This document shows, one piece after another, positions 1-5,899 of a stretch of 6,398 nt of DNA (its first letter is position 1; every line of letters starts with the position of its first letter). The position numbers and the translations under genes were made by a program. The notes beneath the pieces are model-generated. The model was given only the letters and a program-made list of their open reading frames with translations. It had not been told where the DNA came from and made no database searches. The stretch lies in the NCBI GenBank assembly GCA_946187095.1, contig CAMHPW010000063.1, positions 1-6,398 of the forward strand, given 5' to 3'. Source of the DNA: an uncultured Clostridia bacterium (GTDB lineage Bacteria > Bacillota > Clostridia > Oscillospirales > Acutalibacteraceae).

Positions 1-216
1 GTTTCAATCTATGCGCGTGGCGAAACCGCAAGGACAATAAGGAAAAATGGAATAAGAAGAGTCGGACTGTTTGAACACATTGAAATAGAAAACATACAAG
101 TCTATGAGGACTACAATGAAATACCTGAAAGCAATTTCGACTACATTATCATCGCATCAAAGACCACTGCTAACGAGAACATTTCAGACAACCATAAAAC
201 ATATATTCCATATTAA
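1..216 (+). CDS. Ketopantoate reductase-like (PanE/ApbA) internal fragment, N-terminus outside the window, C-terminus lost at a repeat junction
   Basis: Reading frame 1 is open from the window edge to a TAA at 214-216. The first 62 or so residues read like the cofactor-binding domain of 2-dehydropantoate 2-reductase. VSIYARGETARTIRKNGIRR fits the strand and helix after the glycine-rich loop, with the family's 'R-G-x-x-A-x-x-I-x-x-N-G' pattern, and FDYIIIASKTTANENISD fits the 'D-x-V-x-x-A-x-K' strand of the Rossmann fold. Intact members (about 300 residues) reduce ketopantoate to pantoate with NADPH for pantothenate/CoA synthesis, though many paralogues have other substrates. The glycine-rich start would lie left of the window. 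After residue 62 (position 187) the frame runs into antisense repeat DNA and stops within ten codons, so the catalytic C-terminal domain is missing and the product should be non-functional as written. The family call is from memory of motifs. Whether the break is biological or an assembly error cannot be seen. Confidence 0.68.
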   Translation, partial: VSIYARGETARTIRKNGIRRVGLFEHIEIENIQVYEDYNEIPESNFDYIIIASKTTANENISDNHKTYIPY

Positions 217-436
217 TAACATTTTTAGTATCAAAATTAGATAAATCAATATTAGTTAAATTATTACATCCATAAAACATATATCCCATATCAGTAACAT
301 TTTTAGTATCAAAATTAGATAAATCAATATTAGTTAAATTATTACAACCATAAAACATACCAATCATATTAGTAACACTTTTAGTATCAAAATTAGATAA
401 ATCAATTTTAGTTAAATTTTTACAACCATAAAACAT
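170..436 (-). pseudogene. BspA-like leucine-rich-repeat fragment (about 3.2 repeats)
   Basis: This is the open minus-strand frame through the tandem repeats. It has 88 residues: three copies of a 26-residue unit with conserved LT-ID-LSNFDTK and MFYGC, then a foreign tail LKCSR that is antisense to the reductase fragment. In other bacteria such repeats belong to large secreted or surface proteins with a signal peptide and an anchor. None of these is present here. The first ATG simply lies in a repeat unit, has no ribosome binding site upstream and sits inside the array, so independent expression is unlikely. It is best read as a piece of a repeat-protein gene placed between two truncated genes. 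The repeat family is clear from the pattern. Its being non-functional is inferred from the missing ends. Confidence 0.5.
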
Positions 437-445
437 TCCATATAT
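188..445 (-). repeat. Tandem 78-bp repeats encoding BspA/DUF285-type leucine-rich repeats
   Basis: The motif CCATAAAACAT recurs at 192, 270, 348 and 426, an exact 78-bp period, giving three full units and the start of a fourth. On the minus strand each unit encodes 26 residues of the form MFYGC-NNLTNIDLSNFDTKNV-T-M, the signature of BspA-like (DUF285) surface leucine-rich repeats. The array is much richer in A+T than the genes on either side. On the left, similarity stops sharply at 187/188. On the right it fades between about 437 and 445, where the unit seems to lack 4 nt (ATAT) compared with the copy at 200-212. Neighbouring units differ at only a few bases, which suggests recent duplication and makes the region prone to recombination or assembly collapse. 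Confidence 0.88.
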
Positions 446-633
446 TTTTTGACTTCCACTTCACTGAAACCATTGATCTCTTCAATCGAATAATCGGGCA
501 GGTAACATATCATATGGTGGAAACAATCCTTTTCATCAGGCTTTTCAATATATACTTTCACTCTGCCCGATGGAAGCCATTCCGAATGTGTTATTTCTGT
601 TTCATCATCAAGCGTTAAAAACGGATACATCAT
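412..633 (-). CDS. Small conserved-looking protein of unknown function, C-terminus apparently replaced by repeat DNA
   Basis: The product has 73 residues and begins MMYPFLTLDDETEITHSE, followed by VKVYIEKPDEKDCFHH and CYLPDYSIEEINGFSEVEVKKY. I recall similar short clostridial proteins with a MMYPF...TEI-HSE start and a helical C-terminal extension, but cannot name the family with confidence and assign no function. It is acidic, has no signal peptide or membrane segment and is probably cytosolic. The ATG at 633 is chosen over the in-frame ATG at 657 for two reasons: it overlaps the rnr stop codon as ATGA, and GAAAGGAAAG lies 7 nt upstream (641-650). After VKKY (about position 445) the frame enters the BspA repeat array in a different frame from the repeats, reads MECFMVVKI and stops at TAA (412-414). 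The native C-terminus has therefore probably been lost. It is likely co-transcribed with rnr. Confidence 0.6.
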   Translation of the reverse strand: MMYPFLTLDDETEITHSEWLPSGRVKVYIEKPDEKDCFHHMICYLPDYSIEEINGFSEVEVKKYMECFMVVKI

Positions 634-2768
634 AAAATATCTTTCCTTTCTTTGCATAATGTGAAATCCACCGTACCGAGTGCGATTTCTGCCGCTTTTA
701 CTTCTATCGTCACAATATCGCCTATGGAATAGCTTACTCCGCTTTTTCTGTCTTTTGTAGTCGTTGTGCCGTTGTATTCAAAAAACGCCTTTTCATCTTC
801 GGTCAGATTCACAAAGCCCTCAATGCCGTTTTCGATTGCCACAAACAAGCCTTTATTCGTAATTCCCGATACAACGCCGTCATGTATCTCGCCGATATGC
901 TTTGTCATATATTCCGCTGCATAGAATTTTTCGCTGTCACGTTCCGCACGCATGGCTCTCAATTCCCTTTCGGACGACATTTTGGCGGATTCCTTTGCAA
1001 AGCCGTCAAATTTTCTCCCGATCTCGTCCACAGGCACACCGCTGATCAGGTCCGTCAGTATCCTGTGAATCGACGTATCGGGATAACGTCTGATAGGAGA
1101 TGTAAAATGACAGTAATCTTCCAGTGACAAGCCAAAATGTCCCAATGGTCTGTGGTCATATCTTGCCTTTGCCATGGAACGCAGTACCTGTGTTGAGATA
1201 ATTCTGGAATAGGGCGTTTCTTTGGCTTTATTGATAAGCGTAGCCAAGTCCGTCTGATGTACGCCTTCTTTTAATCTCCTTACGTTGAATCCGCAGGCTG
1301 CCGCCAAATTCGCAAGCGTTTCGAGTTTTTCAGGTTCGGGGGCTTCATGCACCCTGTAGACAAACGGTATACCTGCACTTTTGGCATACAGTGCCGCTGC
1401 CCTGTTCGCCATGATCATGAACTGTTCGATCAGTTCTTCCGCCTGTCCTCTTTCTCTTTCGGAAACGTCTATGCATACACCGTTTTCATCAAGGACAAAT
1501 TTCAGCTCCGTACTCTCTATTTCCAGTTCTCCACGCTGTTTTGCCTTTGCCTTGAGAAGTTCCGCCAATTCCTGTGCCGCAAATATCTCTTCATAGACTT
1601 CCGCATATTTCTCTTTGATCTCATCACTTGCCGTACCGCTGATGATCTCATTGACTTCCGAATAAACGCCTCTCACTTTCGATTCGATCACACTCTTTTC
1701 AAATCGGTAATCGACCAATTCCGCTTTTTCATCGAGAGTCATGATTGCGGAGAAAGTCAGTTTTTTCGTGCCTGCATTCAGCGAACAGCAGCCGTTTGAG
1801 ATTTCGACAGGCAGCATAGGGATAACCCTGTCGGCAAAATAGACGGACGTTCCCCTGTCCATCGCACTTTCATCGAGATGTGTGCCTTCTCTCACATAAT
1901 GCGATACATCAGCGATATGCACACCCAATTCCCAGCCCTTTTCCAATTTCTTCACGGAAATGGCATCGTCAAGGTCTTTCGCATCCGCACCGTCTATCGT
2001 GAATATCGGTTGATCTCTCAGATCAAGCCTTTTGGAAATTTCTTCCTCCGTGATCGGCATAGCCGCTGCCAAAGCTGCTTCTTTTTTGACAGGTACAGTG
2101 AACTTTGCGGGAATCCCTGCCGCATCGATAATAGCGTCTGCACAAATTTTGGCACTGTCGGCTTTGCCGTAAATCTTGATAACTCTTGCATTAATTTTTT
2201 TGGTTTTCTGGTCGAATGCGACAGCAGCTTTGACTTTATCGCCGTTTTTGGCTTTGAGCGAACCGCCCTTCACTATCGGCAAAGCCTGTGCAAAACCGTT
2301 ATCGGCTTCAATGAAACCGTCCTTGTTATGCATGAGCGGATTTTTCATATAAATTCCCGTAATGACACGGCTGCCCTTCTCGATAATTTTATGCACCGCC
2401 CCCGCAGGACCTTTTGCCTCCATCGTGATATTCTTGAGCAAAACCAAGTCCCCAGGCATAGCACCTTTATCATCTGCACCATGTATGAAAACATCTGAAA
2501 CACTTTCATCTTCGGGATGGGCAAAGCAGAATCCGCCCGAATGTCTGACGATCGTGGCTTTGAGATAGCAGATATCTTTGGGCAGGGCAATTTTCTTATT
2601 TTTGCCTTCTTTGAGCGTCACGATATCGCCTTTGCTTTCGAGAAAGGAAACGGCATTGTTGAATGCTTCCGTATCCATTTGGGACATGAGCCATAATTCT
2701 TTTCTGTCAACGGGTTCACCCTGTTGATTCAGGATATCCATTATCAGTTGATTGTCTTCTTTATTCAT
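630..2768 (-). CDS. rnr: Ribonuclease R (RNB-family 3'-5' exoribonuclease)
   Basis: The 712-residue protein has the full RNase R architecture and the family's usual length. An N-terminal winged-helix-like segment (about 1-65) is followed by cold-shock RNA-binding domains (about 66-205, including GGFCFAHPED and DVFIHGAD), the RNB catalytic domain (about 250-575) and an S1 domain (about 626-707, GVVSGITNKGLFVAIENGIE). The RNB metal site is intact in TIDGADAKDLDDAI, with Asp259, 265, 267 and 268. HFTSPIRRYPD (554-564) is the conserved RNA/active-site motif, with GTSVYFADRVIPMLP upstream. The enzyme degrades structured RNA processively from the 3' end and acts in mRNA, rRNA and tmRNA-linked quality control in the cytosol. 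It ends without the Lys-rich tail seen in many relatives. The start is supported by AAGGAG 7 nt upstream and a consensus promoter just before it. The TGA stop overlaps the ATG of the next gene. The assignment is firm. RNase II is less likely given the N-terminal helix-turn-helix and the Firmicute context. Confidence 0.96.
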   Translation of the reverse strand: MNKEDNQLIMDILNQQGEPVDRKELWLMSQMDTEAFNNAVSFLESKGDIVTLKEGKNKKIALPKDICYLKATIVRHSGGFCFAHPEDESVSDVFIHGADDKGAMPGDLVLLKNITMEAKGPAGAVHKIIEKGSRVITGIYMKNPLMHNKDGFIEADNGFAQALPIVKGGSLKAKNGDKVKAAVAFDQKTKKINARVIKIYGKADSAKICADAIIDAAGIPAKFTVPVKKEAALAAAMPITEEEISKRLDLRDQPIFTIDGADAKDLDDAISVKKLEKGWELGVHIADVSHYVREGTHLDESAMDRGTSVYFADRVIPMLPVEISNGCCSLNAGTKKLTFSAIMTLDEKAELVDYRFEKSVIESKVRGVYSEVNEIISGTASDEIKEKYAEVYEEIFAAQELAELLKAKAKQRGELEIESTELKFVLDENGVCIDVSERERGQAEELIEQFMIMANRAAALYAKSAGIPFVYRVHEAPEPEKLETLANLAAACGFNVRRLKEGVHQTDLATLINKAKETPYSRIISTQVLRSMAKARYDHRPLGHFGLSLEDYCHFTSPIRRYPDTSIHRILTDLISGVPVDEIGRKFDGFAKESAKMSSERELRAMRAERDSEKFYAAEYMTKHIGEIHDGVVSGITNKGLFVAIENGIEGFVNLTEDEKAFFEYNGTTTTKDRKSGVSYSIGDIVTIEVKAAEIALGTVDFTLCKERKDIL
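641..650 (-). promoter_or_regulatory. Ribosome binding site of the small gene, inside the end of rnr
   Basis: GAAAGGAAAG on the minus strand ends 7 nt before the ATG at 633 and lies in the last codons of rnr. It supports starting the small gene at the ATGA overlap instead of the upstream in-frame ATG at 657, which lies further inside rnr. Confidence 0.6.
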
Positions 2769-2802
2769 TTCATTCTCCTTTTGGATATTTGTTTTTCACA
2801 GT

Positions 2803-2831
2803 ATTATATCATATTATCGGATATGTTTCAA
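2803..2831 (-). promoter_or_regulatory. Sigma-A-type promoter of rnr
   Basis: On the minus strand TTGAAA (2831-2826) and TATAAT (2808-2803) are separated by exactly 17 nt. The -10 is a perfect consensus and the -35 differs at one or two positions. The predicted transcript starts near 2796, giving a leader of about 30 nt that carries the AAGGAG site before the rnr ATG at 2768. Confidence 0.75.
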
Positions 2832-2848
2832 TAAAAATGGTGAGCAAA

Positions 2849-2879
2849 ATTGAAAAACTGCACACAGCAGCTTTTCAAT
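2849..2879 (-). terminator. Hairpin terminator after the polyphosphate:AMP phosphotransferase gene
   Basis: The arms ATTGAAAAGCTGC and GCAGTTTTTCAAT (minus strand) can form a 13-bp stem with a 5-nt loop TGTGT. The one non-Watson-Crick pair (2871/2857) is G-U in minus-strand RNA but A-C on the plus strand, so the structure fits minus-strand transcription. Only a short T run (TTT, 2848-2846) follows, so termination may be partial. It separates the phosphotransferase gene from the rnr promoter. Confidence 0.6.
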
Positions 2880-2919
2880 CCGCTCAATTTTCCGCTTTCA
2901 ACTTTCCATTTTCAATTTG
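2880..2919 (-). repeat. Degenerate 12-14-bp tandem repeat downstream of the phosphotransferase stop codon
   Basis: Read on the minus strand, the stretch between the stop codon and the terminator is built of units AAATTGAAAATGG, AAAGTTGAAAGCGG and AAAATTGAGCGG, with ATTGAAAAG entering the left arm of the terminator. The shared core is AAA-TTGAAA-GG. No coding capacity is seen, and its role is unknown. Confidence 0.5.
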
Positions 2920-2921
2920 AT

Positions 2922-4412
2922 TCATTCCATCATCTGCTTGAAATGCTTTTCACAGGCTTTTTCAAGGGCTTTCACGATAATCCTCAGGGTTTTGATCCTT
3001 GCATATTTTTTGTCATTTGATTCAATGATATACCACGGGGCATACTTGGTACTCGTCTTTTGCAGAAGCTCATTGACGGCAATTTCATAATCATTCCATT
3101 TTTCACGGTTACGCCAGTCCTCTTCGGTAATCTTCCACTGCTTTTCGGGAGTGTTCTCACGGTGGTTGAATCTTTCCAGCTGAACATCCTGATCAATATG
3201 TATCCAGAATTTGAGAACGACAGCTCCCCAGTCCGTCAGCATACGCTCAAACTCGTTAATCTCATTATAAGCCCTTTTCCATTCATTTTCGGTACAGAAG
3301 CCCTCCAGACGTTCCACCATGACTCTGCCGTACCATGTGCGGTCAAAGATACAGACATGACCTGTGCGTGGAAGTCTTGTCCAGAAACGCCACAAATACT
3401 GCCTGCTGAATTCATGCGGCAAGGGTGAAGCGATCGGATGAACGTCAAATCCTCTCGGATCAAGGGCATAGGTCAGTCTTCTGATATTGCCGCCCTTGCC
3501 TGCCGCATCCCAGCCCTCATAGCAAAGTATCACGGGTATTTTTTTTCTGTATATCATATTGTGGAGTTCACTGATCTTTGACTGGAGCTTTTTCAGTTCT
3601 TTTTTATATTCCTCATCGTCCATTGTCGGAGAAAGGTCCACTTCGGAAAGTTTCGGCATTTCCTTCAGCGGAAATTCCTCTTCAATGGGCTGTCCCTCAT
3701 ATCTGCCCTCTTTGACGGCAATATCTATTTTCTGCACCAGAAGTTTCAGGGCATCCCTGACAGCAGTTTTATTGTGACTTCCGTCCAGAATATGCCAGCC
3801 GATCGTACCGCCCGTTTTCTCGATAAAGTCATCATAAGCCTCCATGAAACGCTTGTATTCCTTATGCTGCATCAGGTCTTCGGGATCGACTCTCCATTCG
3901 GTTTTGGGATCTTCCGTCAGCCTGTAAAGGCGTTCATACTGTTTTCTTTTCTCGATATGCAGGAATATCTTGACGATCATATAGCCGCTGTCACGGAGCT
4001 GTCTTTCCAGTTCGTTGACTTCTCTTATCCTGTTTCGGTAGTCTTCTTTGGTAATTTCATGGCGGAGATATTTTCTGACAACATTTTCCATCCAGCCCGA
4101 ATCATAGAAAGTCACCTTGCCGTTGACGGGGATCGCCTGCATATACTGACACAGGAACGGCTGTCTTTCTTCGGATTCACGGAATACTTTCGGTGATACG
4201 ACATGATAGAATCTCGGATCAAGTTCACTGATGAGTTCCTTGATCAGAGAGCCTTTTCCTGCTGCCGCCCAGCCCTCTATCATGACGATCACAGGAATTT
4301 TCGCCTGCATGAGTAACTGCTGCTGTCCGAGAAGCTGCATCTGGAGCTGCTTTGTTTCTTCGGAAATCTGAGCATTGTCTTCACGTTTTTTTGATTCAAA
4401 ATCCTTGAGCAT
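2922..4412 (-). CDS. pap: Polyphosphate:AMP phosphotransferase (two-domain PPK2)
   Basis: The 496-residue product matches the length and layout of two-domain (class II) PPK2 enzymes, which transfer phosphate from polyphosphate to AMP to give ADP in the cytosol. The N-terminal PPK2 domain (about 10-240) has a Walker A GWAAAGKGS at 47-55. The C-terminal domain (about 265-490) has EGWDAAGKGG at 298-307, the lid/Walker B motif FDRTWYGRVMVER at 356-368, PRGFDVHPIASP and QYLWRFW. The C-terminal domain looks fully equipped. In the N-terminal domain the matching motif is FYDSGWM, lacking the Arg of DR-[ST]-WY, so that half may be structural, as reported for relatives. The ATG at 4412 is preferred over upstream in-frame codons reaching 4481 because AAGGTGG ends 8 nt before it and homology starts just after; the longer version would include the promoter -10. 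It is transcribed from its own promoter, divergently from the CdaR-like regulator, and ends at a hairpin. Confidence 0.92.
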   Translation of the reverse strand: MLKDFESKKREDNAQISEETKQLQMQLLGQQQLLMQAKIPVIVMIEGWAAAGKGSLIKELISELDPRFYHVVSPKVFRESEERQPFLCQYMQAIPVNGKVTFYDSGWMENVVRKYLRHEITKEDYRNRIREVNELERQLRDSGYMIVKIFLHIEKRKQYERLYRLTEDPKTEWRVDPEDLMQHKEYKRFMEAYDDFIEKTGGTIGWHILDGSHNKTAVRDALKLLVQKIDIAVKEGRYEGQPIEEEFPLKEMPKLSEVDLSPTMDDEEYKKELKKLQSKISELHNMIYRKKIPVILCYEGWDAAGKGGNIRRLTYALDPRGFDVHPIASPLPHEFSRQYLWRFWTRLPRTGHVCIFDRTWYGRVMVERLEGFCTENEWKRAYNEINEFERMLTDWGAVVLKFWIHIDQDVQLERFNHRENTPEKQWKITEEDWRNREKWNDYEIAVNELLQKTSTKYAPWYIIESNDKKYARIKTLRIIVKALEKACEKHFKQMME

Positions 4413-4449
4413 TTTTCTGACCACCTTTATTTTGATTTTTATTGAATCT

Positions 4450-4478
4450 ATTATACATCTTTTGCAATAATTCCGCAA
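4450..4478 (-). promoter_or_regulatory. Probable promoter of the polyphosphate:AMP phosphotransferase gene
   Basis: On the minus strand a perfect TATAAT lies at 4455-4450, and TTGCGG at 4478-4473 is placed 17 nt upstream as the best -35. The -35 keeps only the TTG core. The leader to the ATG at 4412 would be about 30 nt and holds the AAGGTGG site. Confidence 0.6.
4460..4470. repeat. Direct repeat copy 1, TTTTGCAATAA, in the promoter spacer
   Basis: This 11-bp sequence falls between the -35 and -10 of the minus-strand promoter. It is repeated exactly at 4503-4513, 43 bp away, about four helical turns. The core TTGCAA is palindromic. Its position would suit a repressor operator. Confidence 0.45.
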
Positions 4479-4502
4479 CATATTTTTGAATTTTTGTATA
4501 TT

Positions 4503-4513
4503 TTTTGCAATAA
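4503..4513. repeat. Direct repeat copy 2, TTTTGCAATAA, upstream of the -35
   Basis: Exact second copy of the 11-bp sequence at 4460-4470, lying 25 bp upstream of the minus-strand -35. A looser relative, TTTTTTTGCTAAAA, occurs at 4572-4585 next to the regulator's -35. The binding protein is unknown; the adjacent CdaR-like regulator is the obvious candidate. Confidence 0.45.
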
Positions 4514-4588
4514 CCTGCTATTTTATGGATTTTTTTATCTCCCTGCGTTTTTTATACAATATTTTTAAATATTTTTTTGCTAAAAAGG

Positions 4589-4617
4589 TTGCATTTTTTA
4601 AAATTTTTGTGTAAAAT
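4589..4617 (+). promoter_or_regulatory. Sigma-A-type promoter of the CdaR-like regulator
   Basis: TTGCAT (4589-4594) and TAAAAT (4612-4617) are 17 nt apart. Transcription would start near 4625, giving a leader of about 73 nt. The leader contains the perfect palindrome AATTTATAAATT (4664-4675) and two ribosome-binding-site-like stretches, at 4647-4652 and 4684-4690. Confidence 0.65.
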
Positions 4618-4697
4618 GTATATAGTAATATTTGCAGATTCGTCAGGTGAGGAATATCCGAAAAATTTATAAATTATTTTAAAGTGAGGGAATATAT

Positions 4698-5786
4698 ATG
4701 TCCAACAGACTTTTTCAGGGAGTGATCCATCAGATGCGTGATACGATCGACAGAACGATCGGTGTTATCGATGAGACTTCCGTTGTCATCGCCTGCAGTG
4801 AACTCGGTAAAATAGGTGAAGTCAATGAACATATCACATCCGATATGCTCACGACTTCCTCTGCACCGTTTGTTCTCAACGGCTATACCTATAAGTCCTT
4901 CGGCACAAAGCCAAGAGGCGAATACGCTGTATTCATTGCCGGAAATGACTTTGCTGCCCAGAAATATGCCGCCATACTCGCCATCTCTCTCGGCAGTATC
5001 AAACAGTATTACGATGAAAAATATGACAGGGGCAACTTTATCAAAAATGTCATTCTTGATAATATCCTCCCCGGCGATATCTATCTCAAATCAAGAGAGC
5101 TCAGATTCAATGCGGATGTGACAAGAATTTGTATGCTCATCAAGATCGCATCCAAAACGGATATCTCCGCCTATGATGTCATCCAGAATCTGTTCCCCGA
5201 CAAAAACAAGGATTTTGTCATCAATATCAACGAATCCGATATCGCCCTGGTCAAAGAGATCAAAACAGATACCGAATCCAAAGACCTGGAAAAACTCGCA
5301 AGCTCTATCGTTGATACCCTTTCGGGTGAATTTTATACCCATTGCGTGATCGGTATCGGAACTCCCGTTGTAGGCATCAAAGACCTGGCACGTTCCTTCA
5401 AGGAGGCTCAGGTCGCTCTGGAAGTCGGCAAAGTTTTCGACACCGAAAGAACCATCGTCAGCTATGACAATCTCGGCATTGCAAGACTTGTCTATCAGCT
5501 TCCTACGACTCTCTGCGATATGTTCCTCAAGGAAGTCTTCAAGAGAGGCTCCATTGAATCACTTGATCAGGAAACCCTTTTCACGATCCAGCGTTTCTTT
5601 GAGAATAACCTCAATGTTTCCGAGACTTCGAGAAAGCTCTTTGTTCACCGTAATACCCTCGTTTACCGTCTCGAAAAGATCAAGAAGCTCACCGGTCTTG
5701 ACCTGCGTGAATTCGAGGATGCCATCGTCTTCAAAGTAGCACTCATGGTAAAGAAATATCTTTCATCGAATCCGATCAAATATTAA
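4698..5786 (+). CDS. CdaR/PucR-family transcriptional regulator
   Basis: The 362-residue product has three parts. Residues 1 to about 105 resemble a diacid-recognition/PAS-like sensor start (IDRTIGVIDETSVVIACSEL at 17-36). Residues about 135-250 look like the degenerate GGDEF-like domain of CdaR proteins (CMLIKI, FYTHCVIGIGTPVVGIKDLA). Residues about 285-355 form the C-terminal PucR-type helix-turn-helix, with NNLNVSETSRKLFVHRNTLV followed by YRLEKIKKLTGLDL. No membrane segment is visible, so it should be a cytosolic DNA-binding protein. E. coli CdaR responds to sugar diacids, but the ligand here cannot be read from sequence. The ATG at 4698 has GTGAGGG 7 nt upstream and a 17-nt-spaced promoter further up. 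It is divergent from the polyphosphate:AMP phosphotransferase gene, which makes that gene and itself plausible targets. The gene is monocistronic and ends 5 bp before a strong hairpin terminator. Confidence 0.85.
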   Translation: MSNRLFQGVIHQMRDTIDRTIGVIDETSVVIACSELGKIGEVNEHITSDMLTTSSAPFVLNGYTYKSFGTKPRGEYAVFIAGNDFAAQKYAAILAISLGSIKQYYDEKYDRGNFIKNVILDNILPGDIYLKSRELRFNADVTRICMLIKIASKTDISAYDVIQNLFPDKNKDFVININESDIALVKEIKTDTESKDLEKLASSIVDTLSGEFYTHCVIGIGTPVVGIKDLARSFKEAQVALEVGKVFDTERTIVSYDNLGIARLVYQLPTTLCDMFLKEVFKRGSIESLDQETLFTIQRFFENNLNVSETSRKLFVHRNTLVYRLEKIKKLTGLDLREFEDAIVFKVALMVKKYLSSNPIKY

Positions 5787-5830
5787 AAAAGTGCCGGACG
5801 GGGATTATCCTGTCCGGCATTCTTATTGTT
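5787..5830 (+). terminator. Rho-independent terminator of the CdaR-like regulator gene
   Basis: A GC-rich stem TGCCGGAC/GTCCGGCA (5792-5799 with 5812-5819) extends inward through G5800-U5811 and two G-C pairs to a 6-nt loop, and outward by G5791-U5820. The wobble pairs favour plus-strand RNA. The T-rich tail TTCTTATTGTT follows on the plus strand. The A run at 5785-5790 gives TTTTTT on the other strand, so the hairpin may also stop minus-strand transcripts from the tRNA gene that pass the hairpin at 5857-5891. Confidence 0.85.
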
Positions 5831-5851
5831 CTGCTCCCACCTGCTCAACGG

Positions 5852-5891
5852 AAAACAAAAGACTGTGCCTTTTGCCAAGACACAGTCTTTT
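5852..5891 (-). terminator. Rho-independent terminator of the tRNA-Arg gene
   Basis: On the minus strand AAAAGACTGTG (5891-5881) pairs with CACAGTCTTTT (5867-5857). The stem continues through U5880-G5868 and CTT/AAG to a 5-nt loop GGCAA, about 15 bp in all, and is followed by GTTTT (5856-5852). The wobble pair becomes an A-C mismatch on the plus strand, so the structure serves minus-strand transcription. It starts 8 nt after the tRNA 3' end. Confidence 0.8.
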
Positions 5892-5899
5892 CTCTGTCA

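Noticed and set aside
188..445. CRISPR array
   Set aside because: The whole 78-bp unit repeats continuously with no unique spacers, and it encodes a known leucine-rich-repeat pattern in one frame.
1347..1799. 150-codon plus-strand open frame inside rnr
   Set aside because: Antisense shadow of the RNB domain. Its composition is unlike a protein and it resembles no family.
1878..2498. 206-codon open frame on the plus strand, antisense to rnr
   Set aside because: It is fully antisense to conserved RNase R cold-shock and RNB domains. Its translation is Phe/Cys/Arg-rich with no recognisable domain and there is no ribosome binding site.
3774..4196. 140-codon plus-strand open frame inside the phosphotransferase gene
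   Set aside because: Antisense to the conserved N-terminal PPK2 domain, with no start signals.
4413..4481. Longer start of the phosphotransferase at 4481
   Set aside because: The extra 23 residues cover the TATAAT box and have no family similarity, while the ATG at 4412 has AAGGTGG at proper spacing.
4618..4697. Riboswitch or T-box in the regulator leader
   Set aside because: The leader is only about 73 nt, has no GC-rich paired helices, T-box motif or terminator, and shows only short AT palindromes.
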